This document shows positions 6,641 to 14,829 of a stretch of 20,922 nt of DNA, piece after piece. Numbering within the stretch: position 1 is the first letter of the stretch; every line of letters begins with the position of its first letter. Under the pieces are notes generated by a model. That model saw only the letters and a list, made by a program, of their open reading frames with translations, was not told where the DNA came from and did not search any database. Source of the DNA: Syntrophomonadaceae bacterium (GTDB lineage: Bacteria; Bacillota; Syntrophomonadia; Syntrophomonadales; Syntrophomonadaceae); contig JAAYJY010000057.1 of NCBI GenBank assembly GCA_012522705.1, positions 1-20,922 of the forward strand, written 5' to 3'. A program made the position numbers and the translations under genes.

Positions 6641-8446
6641 ATGAATGACATGTGGATAAGTGACCCCAAAGTGGCAGAGGCGATGAATGTTGAATACGGG
6701 CGTGTCGATGCGATGATGCCGGTTCGGGAGGCTATTGAACTCATACTTCAGCAGGGTTGGGATGAGGTGGCCATCATCGATGAGAAAGGCCGAATGAGCG
6801 GGCTGGTGACCAAGGAACACTTGGTCAGCAGCATCTACCATGGTTTGGACAGCGCCCAGTCCATCAAAAATCTGACCCGCGGGCAACTGGTGACTACCAG
6901 GCCCGAGGAAGATCTCACCAAAGCCCGGGACATGATGCGGGATCTCCAAATCGGACGCTTGCCGGTGCTCGATGATCAAGGCCAACTGGTGGGTATTTTA
7001 ACCGCCAAGGATGTCTGCAACGGCTTTTCCAGCAAGCTTTGGCAGCAGGGTGAACAGCTTAGCGCGGTAATGGAAAACATTACGGAGGCGATCCAAGTCA
7101 TTGATTGTGACGGGATGGTCAGCTTCTGGAACAGCGAAGCGGAGAGATTGTTCGGCATCAAAGGCAAGGACATTGTGGGCCGCAAGCTGGGCGATTTCAT
7201 GGCCGAAGACCTTCCCCTGCAGGCCATAAGAACTCTGCAGACCTATCGCAATGTGGTAGGAGAATTGGACAGCGGCGTCCCGGTGATCCGCAATGCCGCT
7301 CCGGTGATCAATCCCGATGGGACGGCCATCGGTGCGGTATGTACCACGGCCGATGTCAGTCAGATCAAATTGTTGATGGACAAACTAAACCGGGCCAACC
7401 AGCGGGTCAGGGACCTGGAGAGGTTCATGATCCAGAAGGATACTGGCGATGATGTCAGCTTTTACACCATAGATCCCAAAACCCTGCGCCTGCTCGAACA
7501 GGCCCGGCGGGTAGCCCGGACCGATGCCACGGTAATGATCCAGGGTGCCAGCGGTACTGGCAAGGAGGTCTTGGCCCACTTGATCCATAGCTACAGTAAA
7601 CGGGCCGATAAATCTTTGATAGAGGTCAACTGCAGCGCCATTCCCGACAGCCTGTTTGAAAGTGAGATGTTCGGCTACGAGGCCGGGGCTTTTACTGGCG
7701 GCAGCCGCGCCGGCAAAGCCGGCAAGTTTGAGATAGCCAACGGGGCGACATTGTTTTTGGATGAAGTGGGGGAACTGCCCCTGGACATGCAGGCCAAACT
7801 GCTGCGGGTCATCCAGGAGCACCGTTTCTACCGGGTAGGAGGCGTCAAGCCTATCGAGGTCGATGTCCGGCTCATCGCCGCCACCAACCGGGACATCGCC
7901 CAGCTGGTCCGGGAAGGCAGTTTCCGGGAGGATCTGTTTTACCGCCTTAATGTGGTGTCATTTGAAATCCCCTCCCTGTCGGCACGCAAAGATGATATAC
8001 CTGGCTTGGTTGAGAGAATCTTGGTAAAACTAGGCCGTCTTTACGATAAGGACATCGACGAGGTTGAGCCGGAGGTCATGGATCTTTTCCGGAGGTACGA
8101 TTGGCCTGGCAATGTCCGCCAACTGCAGAACATGCTGGAGAGCATCGTTATTCTCATGGAGGGCGCTGTCATATCCGGGCAGACCCTGGAGGAGGTCCGG
8201 GTATTGGATACATTGACCGGCAGCAAGGGATTGCCGACCCGGGAGCCGGATGCGGCCGAGGCGGTACCTGATGACAGTCTCAAGAAGGGTGTGGACCAGC
8301 GGGAGCGGGAGATGATCATCAATGCCCTGCACCATTGTCACCATAACAAATCCAGTGCCGCCAAGCTGCTGGGCATACCCCGCAGCACCTTGTATTACAA
8401 AATGAAGTCGCTGGGGATCGCGGACGATCATGTAAACCTGTATTAA
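6641..8446 (+). CDS. Sigma-54-dependent transcriptional activator (CBS-PAS-AAA+-Fis)
   Basis: ATG at 6641 is preferred because GAGGTG lies 6 bases before it; the in-frame GTG at 6632 falls inside that site. The product has 601 residues. The first 135 or so form two CBS repeats (VREAIELILQQGWDEVAIID and RDMMRDLQIGRLPVLDD), which usually sense adenylates. A PAS domain follows (about 140-250, FWNSEAERLFG). Then comes a sigma-54 AAA+ domain with Walker A GASGTGKE (302-309), loop GAFTGG (349-354), Walker B ATLFLDEVGE and arginine region FREDLFYRLN. A Fis-type HTH ends the protein (SSAAKLLGIPRSTLYYKMKS). The usual GAFTGA loop reads GAFTGG. A strong terminator and a sigma-54 promoter follow directly, so it almost certainly controls the Hdr operon. 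Its ligand is unknown. Confidence 0.93.
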   Translation: MNDMWISDPKVAEAMNVEYGRVDAMMPVREAIELILQQGWDEVAIIDEKGRMSGLVTKEHLVSSIYHGLDSAQSIKNLTRGQLVTTRPEEDLTKARDMMRDLQIGRLPVLDDQGQLVGILTAKDVCNGFSSKLWQQGEQLSAVMENITEAIQVIDCDGMVSFWNSEAERLFGIKGKDIVGRKLGDFMAEDLPLQAIRTLQTYRNVVGELDSGVPVIRNAAPVINPDGTAIGAVCTTADVSQIKLLMDKLNRANQRVRDLERFMIQKDTGDDVSFYTIDPKTLRLLEQARRVARTDATVMIQGASGTGKEVLAHLIHSYSKRADKSLIEVNCSAIPDSLFESEMFGYEAGAFTGGSRAGKAGKFEIANGATLFLDEVGELPLDMQAKLLRVIQEHRFYRVGGVKPIEVDVRLIAATNRDIAQLVREGSFREDLFYRLNVVSFEIPSLSARKDDIPGLVERILVKLGRLYDKDIDEVEPEVMDLFRRYDWPGNVRQLQNMLESIVILMEGAVISGQTLEEVRVLDTLTGSKGLPTREPDAAEAVPDDSLKKGVDQREREMIINALHHCHHNKSSAAKLLGIPRSTLYYKMKSLGIADDHVNLY

Positions 8447-8491
8447 GGCAGAACGAATTCTAGACCGCACCCCCGTAATTCCTTTACCGGC

Positions 8492-8540
8492 AGAGTGTCA
8501 GTTTTCCGACAGTGGAATCTGGAAAACTGACACTCTTTTT
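8492..8540 (+). terminator. Rho-independent terminator of the sigma-54 regulator gene
   Basis: GAGTGTCAGTTTTCC (8493-8507) pairs perfectly with GGAAAACTGACACTC (8521-8535), extended by A8492-T8536 and followed by a T-run. The stem is 15-16 bp with a 13-base loop. It separates the regulator from the operon it is likely to control. Confidence 0.93.
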
Positions 8541-8607
8541 ATTCCCCAAGGGATTCCGATAACGGGTAGTTCCCGATATAATGGGGTTACTTTGCGCCTT
8601 GATAGAT

Positions 8608-8623
8608 TGGCATACAACTTGCT
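8608..8623 (+). promoter_or_regulatory. Sigma-54 (-24/-12) promoter of the Hdr operon
   Basis: TGGCATACAACTTGCT fits the sigma-54 consensus TGGCAYR-N4-TTGCW, with invariant GG and GC at the right spacing. Transcription should start near 8634, leaving about 100 bases of leader before the first Hdr gene. Between the terminator and this promoter, CGGG-N5-CCCG (8563-8575) and the direct repeat CCGATAA / CCGATATAA (8556, 8573) are candidate activator sites. Assignment is by eye but the match is close to perfect and it sits directly downstream of a sigma-54 activator gene. Confidence 0.88.
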
Positions 8624-8735
8624 TCTATAATGGAGTCGGGGCAGCCTCAACTATTGAATAGAGATTTTAAGCACTAATAATCACAATCTTGCCCCCAATA
8701 GTATTCTCAACATCAGATGGGGAGATGTTATAGAT

Positions 8736-9329
8736 ATGCCGAGAGAAAAATATCGCGATCACGACGAAAATTTGCGGGCCAAGGTCGATTCCTATAATCT
8801 GGTCGAAAATCTGGAGACCTGCCTGGCCTGCGGCAAATGCGCGGGTAACTGCCCGGTCGCCAGCCTGACCCCCTCTTACAATCCCCGCCAGATAATCAGC
8901 GATGTGCTGAACGGCAACGCTGAACGCTGGCTGGCCAGTGAGGAGATCTGGCGCTGCTTCTGGTGCGCCAACTGTGCCACCGTTTGTCCCAATGACATCC
9001 ATTTTCCTTTGTTGATGATGCAGCTGCGTTACCTGGCGACAGAGAACAAATACGGCCTCAAATATTTGATGCCATTCAGACGGTTTGCCTTGCGGGCCAG
9101 GGAAGACGGGCTGACTTTTGGCCCTTCGGAAAAGGGCCGGGAGAAGATCATGCGGCTGCGCACCAACCTGGGAGCTACTCCCTGGCCGGAGATATCAGAG
9201 CGGGCCAAGGCCGAATACAAGGAATTGTTTGATTTGACCGGCGCGACCGCCTACGTTGAAGCCCTGAGCGACGAGGATGAGAAGCCGGTGGACCTGCGCT
9301 ATACCGAGGGGAGGATCACCAATGAATAA
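8736..9329 (+). CDS. hdrC: HdrC-like iron-sulfur protein (first copy)
   Basis: Encodes 197 residues from ATG 8736, after a GGGGAG site. Two four-cysteine motifs, CLACGKCAGNCP (about residues 29-40) and CFWCANCATVCP (about 73-84), each hold one [4Fe-4S] cluster, as in HdrC, the electron-transfer subunit of heterodisulfide reductase. The following helical region and C-terminal tail are usual in length. HdrC passes electrons between the flavin subunit HdrA and the active-site subunit HdrB. It is the first gene of the sigma-54-driven operon and overlaps the HdrB start by 8 bases (ATG inside ACCAATGAATAA), which implies translational coupling. There is no membrane anchor, so the complex is cytosolic. 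Confidence 0.9.
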   Translation: MPREKYRDHDENLRAKVDSYNLVENLETCLACGKCAGNCPVASLTPSYNPRQIISDVLNGNAERWLASEEIWRCFWCANCATVCPNDIHFPLLMMQLRYLATENKYGLKYLMPFRRFALRAREDGLTFGPSEKGREKIMRLRTNLGATPWPEISERAKAEYKELFDLTGATAYVEALSDEDEKPVDLRYTEGRITNE

Positions 9330-10278
9330 AGAGCGGGTGGTAGCACCTGAGAAAATGTTTCCGGAGGTGCCGGAGAAGATATTCCTGTTTAGAAGCTGTA
9401 CCGGCAGTATGGAATACCCGGGGACCGAGAACGCCATCAAAGAAGTGGCGAAGATCCTGGGGATAGAGATCGTGATGGATCCTGATCAGACCTGCTGCTC
9501 GGGTTACCTCTTGACCTGTTCAGCCTATAAACCGGAGTTTTCCCTGGCGGTGACGGCGCGCAACCTGTCTATCGTCGAGAAGCACGGGCTGGACACTTAT
9601 ATGTTCTGTAATGGGTGCCAGGGCTATAACCTGGAGCTGGCCCATATAATGCATGAACATCCTGAATACAAACAGATGGCCAACGATGTCATCGCCAAAC
9701 AGGGTTATCACTACGAAGGCAAGACCGATATCCGCCATGTGCAGGAGATCTGGTACCGGCTCAAAGATGAGATCGCCGCCCGGGTGGTCCGCCCTCTCAC
9801 GGGTCTGAAGGTGGCGTCCCATTACGGCTGCCATTACCTGGCCATCCAATACGGTATCCTGGATGATGCTGGTTATCCCACTTTCCATGAGGAGATTTAC
9901 TCCGCCCTGGGAGCCACTCCGGTGTTTTACAAAGAGCGGCAGATGTGCTGCGGCTATTCGGTGGGCCGCGGCTTCACCCACAAAGAGACCCTGGTCCAGC
10001 CGCACCTGTATAAGAAATTCAAGAGCGCCAAGGAGGCGGGGGTGGAATTGATGACCACTACCTGCCCCGGCTGCAATACCGCCCTGGACCGGGAGCAGCC
10101 CAATCTGACCAAACGTTACGAAGAGGAGTTCGGCATCCCGGTTATCGATATAAGCCAGCTGATCGGTCTGGCCTTGGGGGTACCATTGGAGAAGCTGGGG
10201 TTTGACGCCAATACGATCAAGATGGACGGCATATTGAAAAAGTTGGGGATAGGGAAGGGTGATAGTGATGACAACTAA
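9322..10278 (+). CDS. hdrB: HdrB-like protein with two CCG domains (first copy)
   Basis: The start is ATG 9322, overlapping the hdrC stop; 318 residues. HdrB carries the catalytic site made of two non-cubane [4Fe-4S] clusters, each bound by a CCG domain (C-X31-39-CC-X35-36-C-X2-C). Both domains can be read. The first has the Cys of RSCTGS, then 31 residues, then CC in TCCSGY, then 36, then CNGC. The second has HYGCHYL, 38 residues, CC in MCCGYS, then 37, then CPGC. The ligand set is therefore complete. The substrate in this setting is unknown: classical HdrB reduces CoM-S-S-CoB, while bacterial homologues may act on other disulfides or sulfur compounds. It overlaps hdrA by 11 bases. Confidence 0.9.
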   Translation: MNKERVVAPEKMFPEVPEKIFLFRSCTGSMEYPGTENAIKEVAKILGIEIVMDPDQTCCSGYLLTCSAYKPEFSLAVTARNLSIVEKHGLDTYMFCNGCQGYNLELAHIMHEHPEYKQMANDVIAKQGYHYEGKTDIRHVQEIWYRLKDEIAARVVRPLTGLKVASHYGCHYLAIQYGILDDAGYPTFHEEIYSALGATPVFYKERQMCCGYSVGRGFTHKETLVQPHLYKKFKSAKEAGVELMTTTCPGCNTALDREQPNLTKRYEEEFGIPVIDISQLIGLALGVPLEKLGFDANTIKMDGILKKLGIGKGDSDDN

Positions 10279-11320
10279 CCTTGATAAGAAAGCGTTGGTG
10301 GTGGGGGCCGGATTGGCCGGAATGGAAGCAGCTATCAAGATCGGTCAAGCCGGGTATGAAGTATATCTGGTGGAAAAGGAAAACACCATGGGCGGGGTTA
10401 CCGGCCAGTTGTTCAGCAGTTTTCCCCGCTGGGAGAATCCCCGCGAACTAGTCGACAATAGAATTCAGACGATCAACCAAATCGAAAAGATAAGAGTATT
10501 GACCACAACGACAGTCCAGTCAGCCCGCCGGGAAGGTGAGGCCTTCGTGGTCGACCTGCAAAAGGCGGACGGGCAGGTTGAACAGGTAGCAGCCGATGCG
10601 GTGGTGCTGGCTACCGGATTTGAACTGATGGATGTTTCGGTATATGGAGAGTACGGTTACGGCATTTATCCCAATGTGGTCAACTCCCTGGAGTTTGAAG
10701 ACAAATTGCGGGAGTGGAGTGCGGCGGGGAGCAAGGCTGACCGGCCCAAATCGATAGCCTTCTTTAAATGTGTGGGTTCCCGGGACCGTTCCAAAGGCAA
10801 CCCCTACTGTTCCAAGATCTGCTGCATGTACACCGCCAAGCAGGCCGGTCTGACCAAGGACCTGCTGCCGGAGGCCAAGGCCTATGTCTTCTACATGGAC
10901 TACCGCGCGGCAGGCAAGGAATATGAGGAATTCGTGCGCTCGGTCATCGAGACCAAACACGTCCGCTACGTGCGGGGCCGCCCTTCCAAGGTACTGCCCG
11001 AGAACGGCCGGTTGGTAGTGCGGGCGGAAGACACCCTGATGGGGGTTCCCATCGAGGTGGAGGTGGATATGGTAGTCCTGGCCTCCGCTATCGTACCCCG
11101 GGAAGGGACCAGGGTGTTGGCGGGGATGTTCGGAGCCCTGACCGACCAGTATGGATTTATAGAAAACGTTCCTTTTGAACTGCGCCAAACCGGGAATGGG
11201 GTGTTCTTTGCCGGGGCCTGCGGTTTCGCCGTGGAGACCGCCGGGGCTCAAGCCCAGGGCGCGGCGGCGGCGGCCGATGTAGTGGCGTTGTTCAACCGCG
11301 TCCCCCAGGGGGTGAAATAG
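10268..11320 (+). CDS. hdrA: Short HdrA-like flavoprotein
   Basis: The start is taken at ATG 10268, 8 bases after GAAGGG; an in-frame GTG at 10259 is possible. The product has 350 residues. The N-terminal GAGLAGMEAA is the FAD-binding Rossmann loop. CVGSRDRSKGNPYCSKICCM (about residues 175-194) is the HdrA signature that binds a [4Fe-4S] cluster next to FAD. The C-terminus closes the FAD domain (GVFFAGACGFAVETAGAQAQ). It lacks the extra N-terminal cluster domain and the C-terminal ferredoxin domains of methanogen HdrA. This short form is what the bacterial sulfur-oxidation complex sHdr uses. HdrA would take or bifurcate electrons at FAD and feed HdrC. The next gene starts directly after its TAG. 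Confidence 0.9.
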   Translation: MTTNLDKKALVVGAGLAGMEAAIKIGQAGYEVYLVEKENTMGGVTGQLFSSFPRWENPRELVDNRIQTINQIEKIRVLTTTTVQSARREGEAFVVDLQKADGQVEQVAADAVVLATGFELMDVSVYGEYGYGIYPNVVNSLEFEDKLREWSAAGSKADRPKSIAFFKCVGSRDRSKGNPYCSKICCMYTAKQAGLTKDLLPEAKAYVFYMDYRAAGKEYEEFVRSVIETKHVRYVRGRPSKVLPENGRLVVRAEDTLMGVPIEVEVDMVVLASAIVPREGTRVLAGMFGALTDQYGFIENVPFELRQTGNGVFFAGACGFAVETAGAQAQGAAAAADVVALFNRVPQGVK

Positions 11321-11899
11321 ATGGCTATGGTCGATTATTATAGGCCGCTGCGTCTCAATCAGATCGACTCTTCGCTCCAGGAAGAGATAAAGCGAACCTG
11401 CGGGGTCGACGTTGAGCTGTGCCTGGAATGCGGCAAGTGCACGGGGGGATGCTCCAATGCCCATATATTCGATCTCACCCCCCGCAAGATCGTCCAGTTG
11501 GTCAAGCTGGGGGACGAAAAGCGGCTTCTCAACATGGATTCTTTGTGGACTTGTGTCAGCTGTCAGCTGTGTGTGGACCGCTGTCCGTCGCACATAGACA
11601 TCCCCCGCATAATGGATTATATGCGGGAGAAAGCTAGAAAGAAAAACGTCAGGGCCCAGCGAGAGAGCATCGAAATATTCCACGAGCTGATGCTGGATTC
11701 GATCAGAAAGACCGGACGGGTGGCCGAGGCGCCCCTGGCCCTCAAGCATAATCTGCGCACCCGGCAGTATTTCAAAGACGCTGAGCTGGGCGGGCGCATG
11801 TTCTTCAAAGGTAAACTGAATCCTTTGTCACCCAAAGTCAAAAACGTGAAGCAGGTCAAGGACCTGTTTGCCCAAACTATCGATAAAAAGGAGGGATAG
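11321..11899 (+). CDS. hdrC: HdrC-like iron-sulfur protein (second copy)
   Basis: ATG 11321 directly abuts the hdrA stop, with GGGGGTG as ribosome-binding site; 192 residues. Two [4Fe-4S] motifs are present: CLECGKCTGGCS (about residues 34-45) and CVSCQLCVDRCP (about 78-89). The first ends in Ser instead of the common Pro; all eight Cys are kept. Compared with the first HdrC copy, the N-terminal extension differs and the C-terminal tail is more basic, so the two are paralogues and not a recent duplication. It pairs with the downstream HdrB copy, giving an operon with two different HdrC-HdrB couples around one HdrA. Confidence 0.88.
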   Translation: MAMVDYYRPLRLNQIDSSLQEEIKRTCGVDVELCLECGKCTGGCSNAHIFDLTPRKIVQLVKLGDEKRLLNMDSLWTCVSCQLCVDRCPSHIDIPRIMDYMREKARKKNVRAQRESIEIFHELMLDSIRKTGRVAEAPLALKHNLRTRQYFKDAELGGRMFFKGKLNPLSPKVKNVKQVKDLFAQTIDKKEG

Positions 11900-11902
11900 A
11901 CG

Positions 11903-12769
11903 ATGGCTATCGCATACTACCCGGGGTGCTCCCTGCATTCCATGGCCCATGAATATGATATTTCGGCCCGGCTGGTGAGTGAGCGCCTCGGTATCGACCT
12001 CCGCGAGGTGACCGACTGGAACTGCTGCGGCGCCACCGCCGCTCACAGCCTGAACCATAAACTGGCTGTAGGCTTGAACAGCCGCAACCTTAATCTGGTG
12101 AAGGATATGAAGCTGGACAAGATCACTACGCCCTGCGCCGGCTGCTTCAGCCGTTTGAAGACCGCCTCCCTGGAGCTTGGTGATCCGGCCATGAGAGAAT
12201 CCTTGCAGGATTTGGGCATAATAAGCGAGGGAGCCGAGGCAGTTCAGGTAGAGCACCTTTTGCAGGTTATGCTGGAAGAGGTGGGACTGGACAAGATAAA
12301 ACAGAACGTGGTCAAGCCCTTAAAGGGACCGAAACTGGCGGCTTACTATGGCTGCCTTATCACCCGGCCCCGGGCTGTAGCTCAATTCGATGATCCCGAG
12401 CAGCCCATGGCCCTGGATAACCTGTTGCAAGCCTTGGGCGCGGAGACAGTACCGTGGTCCCACAAGGCGGAATGCTGCGGCGGCGGATTTGCCGCCTCGG
12501 ACACCGCTATCGTGGTGGACTTGGGGGGACAGGTATTGGAAGCCGCCCGGCAAGCCGGGGCCCAGGCTCTGGTAGTAGCCTGCCCCATGTGTCAGGCCAA
12601 CCTGGATACCCGCCAACAGACCATTGAGGCCGACCGGGGCCAGAAATACGGGTTACCTATCATCTATTTCACCCAGCTGATGGGGCTGGCCTTCGGGTTT
12701 ACTCCCAAACAGATGGGGATGCAAAGATTGTTGGTCAAACCTAACCAGCTATTAGCCTTGCATGGTTAA
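11903..12769 (+). CDS. hdrB: HdrB-like protein with two CCG domains (second copy)
   Basis: ATG 11903 lies 3 bases after the hdrC stop, with GGAGG inside that gene; 288 residues. It carries two complete cysteine sets. The first is C9, 31 residues, CC at 41-42, 35 residues, CAGC at 78-81, an exact match to the CCG consensus. The second is YYGC, 39 residues, ECCGGGF, 34 residues, CPMC. Each set should hold a non-cubane [4Fe-4S] cluster. It is closer to archaeal HdrB in motif wording (YYPGCSLHS, YYGCLITRP) than the first copy, so this copy may hold the disulfide-reducing site and the other may have diverged. It ends the Hdr run; 216 bases follow before the CoA-transferase genes. Confidence 0.9.
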   Translation: MAIAYYPGCSLHSMAHEYDISARLVSERLGIDLREVTDWNCCGATAAHSLNHKLAVGLNSRNLNLVKDMKLDKITTPCAGCFSRLKTASLELGDPAMRESLQDLGIISEGAEAVQVEHLLQVMLEEVGLDKIKQNVVKPLKGPKLAAYYGCLITRPRAVAQFDDPEQPMALDNLLQALGAETVPWSHKAECCGGGFAASDTAIVVDLGGQVLEAARQAGAQALVVACPMCQANLDTRQQTIEADRGQKYGLPIIYFTQLMGLAFGFTPKQMGMQRLLVKPNQLLALHG

Positions 12770-12803
12770 TATAAAGAGCCATTACTATTGAGTTACGAGG
12801 CTT

Positions 12804-12828
12804 GGCCGGCAGCTTATCGCTGCTGGCC
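12804..12828 (+). other. Intergenic hairpin after the Hdr genes
   Basis: GGCCGGCAGC (12804-12813) pairs with GCTGCTGGCC (12819-12828) through 10 bp with one G-T wobble and a TTATC loop. No T-run follows. It may cause partial termination or protect the upstream message, lowering expression of the CoA-transferase genes relative to the Hdr genes. Confidence 0.45.
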
Positions 12829-12913
12829 GGGCTGGCGGGTAAGGGAGGAATAGGAGGTGAAAAAAAGACTGCTTGCGGCAACAAACAGTCGAAAAACATA
12901 AAAAAGACACTAT

Positions 12914-12919
12914 TATAAT
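12914..12919 (+). promoter_or_regulatory. Possible -10 element before the first CoA-transferase gene
   Basis: A perfect TATAAT lies 67 bases before the TTG start, but no good -35 box is found 16-18 bases upstream. It could give the CoA-transferase/MFS genes some transcription independent of the sigma-54 promoter. Confidence 0.3.
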
Positions 12920-12985
12920 GGTACTTCGCCACCAGGGCCAAGGCAAGGCCCAAAACCTTACATTAAAAAGAGGAGGGAAATCCAA

Positions 12986-13972
12986 TTGCGTAACAAGCTC
13001 ATATCAATGCGGGAAGCGGTGGCCCAATACACTTGGGACGGAATGCAGTATGCTCACGGAGGAGCTCTGCCGGTTGGGACCGATTCCATAGCATTCGGAA
13101 AAGAGATGCTCAAACAGGGCCGCAAGGACCTGAACGTTATATCCAACTGCAACACCCAGCAGACTAATCTGATGGCTGCCGCCGGCGCCATTAAGCGGAT
13201 GGAAGTAGGATTCGCGGGCTTGGAAGTGTACGGATTCGCCAACGGTCTGAAGAGAGCGGTAGAAACCGGCAAGACCATCCTGGAGGACTACTCCAACGGA
13301 TCCATCCCCCTGCGGCTGTTGGGCGGAGCCCTTAACTGGCCTTTTGTACCGGCCACTATCAATATCGGTTCGGACGAAGAATGGTGCTGCGCGGACCGGC
13401 CCGATGAATACCCCTGTGAGACCAAAATCCCCCGCATCAAGGATCCCTATACCGGAAAGGAATGCGGCGCCTTCTCGGTATTAAAACCCGATCTGGCCGC
13501 CATCCACGTCACCATGGCCGACATCTATGGCAATGCCATCATGCTGGGCACCGAGTGGAGCCGCTACGAGCTGTCCCGGGCCGCCAAGAAGGTGGTGCTG
13601 CAGGCCGATTTCATCGTCGACACCGATTGCATGCGCCAGTACCCCAATCTGGTTCGGATACCCGATGTGGTAGTGGACGCGGTAGTATATTGGCCTTTGG
13701 GAGCCTGGCCCCAGTGCTCCACCGGGGTCTATGACAGTGATGAGAAAGAAATGTTTGCCATGAATGCCGCCCTGTAGACCGATGAGGGCTACCAGGAATA
13801 CCGCAAGAAATACGTCGACAGCTACAATACCTGGGAGGAATACCTGGACCTGATCGGACCGGAGAAGATCGCCGAGATTACGAATAGTGCCACCGCGTTT
13901 TTAATGGATCCATTCCGTAAATGGATCAAATCAGACGATGAGATCAAAAAGTTAATGGAAGAGGGGAGGTAG
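12986..13972 (+). CDS. CoA-transferase alpha subunit (first pair), interrupted by in-frame UAG
   Basis: TTG at 12986 follows AGGAGG by 9 bases; an ATG at 13007 has no such site. The reading frame runs 263 codons, meets TAG at 13775-13777, then continues in frame for 65 more codons (TDEGYQEYRKKYVDSYNTWE and on) to TAG at 13970. Read through, the product has about 328 residues, the usual size of glutaconate CoA-transferase-type alpha subunits, and the tail (EEYLDLIGPEKI, LMDPFRKWI) looks like a genuine family C-terminus. The beta gene starts 4 bases after the second stop with its ribosome-binding site inside this tail. Readings: recoding of UAG (pyrrolysine or a suppressor), a recent nonsense mutation, or a sequence error. 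The pair should move CoA between an acyl-CoA and a carboxylic acid. Confidence 0.8.
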
Positions 13973-13976
13973 TGAG

Positions 13977-14768
13977 ATGGATTACACAAGACAGGAAATG
14001 ATGGCCATCGCTACCGGACGTGAATTCTCAGATGGCGAACTGGCTATATTCGGCGTCGGACTGAGCATGCTGGCTGGTTTCTGGGCTCAGAAGAACCATG
14101 CCCCCAATCTGATCGCTTTTACCGAAGGCGGGGTCTTCGGCTCCACCCCGGTGGGCGGACTGCCTTGGGGAATTGAGGATAACCGCATATCCGCCAATGC
14201 CACCAGTTTTACCAACGCCATCGATGCCCTGGGCTGCCTGGTCGCCTCCGGCCGGGTCGATAACGCCGTCATCGGCGCCGCCCAAATCGACAAGTTCGGC
14301 AACGTAAACACCACCGGCATCTGGAGCGGTGAAACTCCCTGGTCGGCAGGACGTTACGTCCTCCCCAAGGTGCGGCTCAACGGCAGCGGCGGGGCCAACG
14401 AGATTTCAGTGGGGGCCAAGAAATACGTGATCATGGTCACCCATGAAAAGAAAAGATTTGCCGACAAGGTGGATTACATCTCTTCACCGGGATACCTGAA
14501 CGGCGGCAATGATCGCGAAAAACACAATTTCGTGGGTGGCGGACCCGCCGCTATCGTGACCACCCTGGGTATATTAAGGCCGGACCCGGTCACCAAGGAG
14601 TTCATCCTGGATTCCTACTTCCCGTTTTCCAGCATCGAGGAGATCAAGGAGAACACCGGTTGGGACCTGAAGATATCTCCCGATGTTAAAGTAGTGCCTG
14701 AACCCACCGAGTTGGAATTGGCCAATCTGCGGGAGATCGACGTTACCGGCTCTTTGCGCAAGAAATAA
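13977..14768 (+). CDS. CoA-transferase beta subunit (first pair)
   Basis: ATG 13977 lies 4 bases after the alpha gene; GGGGAGG precedes it. The product has 263 residues and is complete. AFTEGGVFG places Glu50 where glutaconate CoA-transferase has its catalytic Glu54, the residue that forms the glutamyl-CoA intermediate in class I enzymes. Further family blocks: ANATSFTNAIDALG, IGAAQIDKFGNVNTTG, LNGSGGANEIS, and the C-terminal SIEEIKENTGWDL. With the upstream alpha subunit it would form an alpha2beta2 or larger oligomer in the cytosol. The natural substrate is unknown; the adjacent MFS gene suggests that the acid is taken up from outside. Confidence 0.88.
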   Translation: MDYTRQEMMAIATGREFSDGELAIFGVGLSMLAGFWAQKNHAPNLIAFTEGGVFGSTPVGGLPWGIEDNRISANATSFTNAIDALGCLVASGRVDNAVIGAAQIDKFGNVNTTGIWSGETPWSAGRYVLPKVRLNGSGGANEISVGAKKYVIMVTHEKKRFADKVDYISSPGYLNGGNDREKHNFVGGGPAAIVTTLGILRPDPVTKEFILDSYFPFSSIEEIKENTGWDLKISPDVKVVPEPTELELANLREIDVTGSLRKK

Positions 14769-14778
14769 TTGCCCGGCG

Positions 14779-14799
14779 GGGAGATGTTTGTCATCTCCC
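14779..14799 (+). other. Hairpin between the beta subunit and MFS genes
   Basis: GGGAGATG (14779-14786) pairs with CATCTCCC (14792-14799) around a TTTGT loop. There is no T-run; it probably attenuates or stabilises the message within the operon. Confidence 0.5.
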
Positions 14800-14829
14800 T
14801 CCAATTAAAACAACGGGAGGAAAACTTAG

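Noticed and set aside
10520..11749. Long minus-strand open frame opposite hdrA/hdrC (about 409 codons)
   Set aside because: It lies fully antisense to two genes with complete iron-sulfur and FAD motifs; its composition is that of a shadow frame.
12857..12901. Short GTG frame (VKKRLLAATNSRKT) that could be a leader peptide before the first CoA-transferase gene
   Set aside because: The GTG overlaps its own best ribosome-binding site, there is no run of regulatory codons, and no alternative terminator follows.
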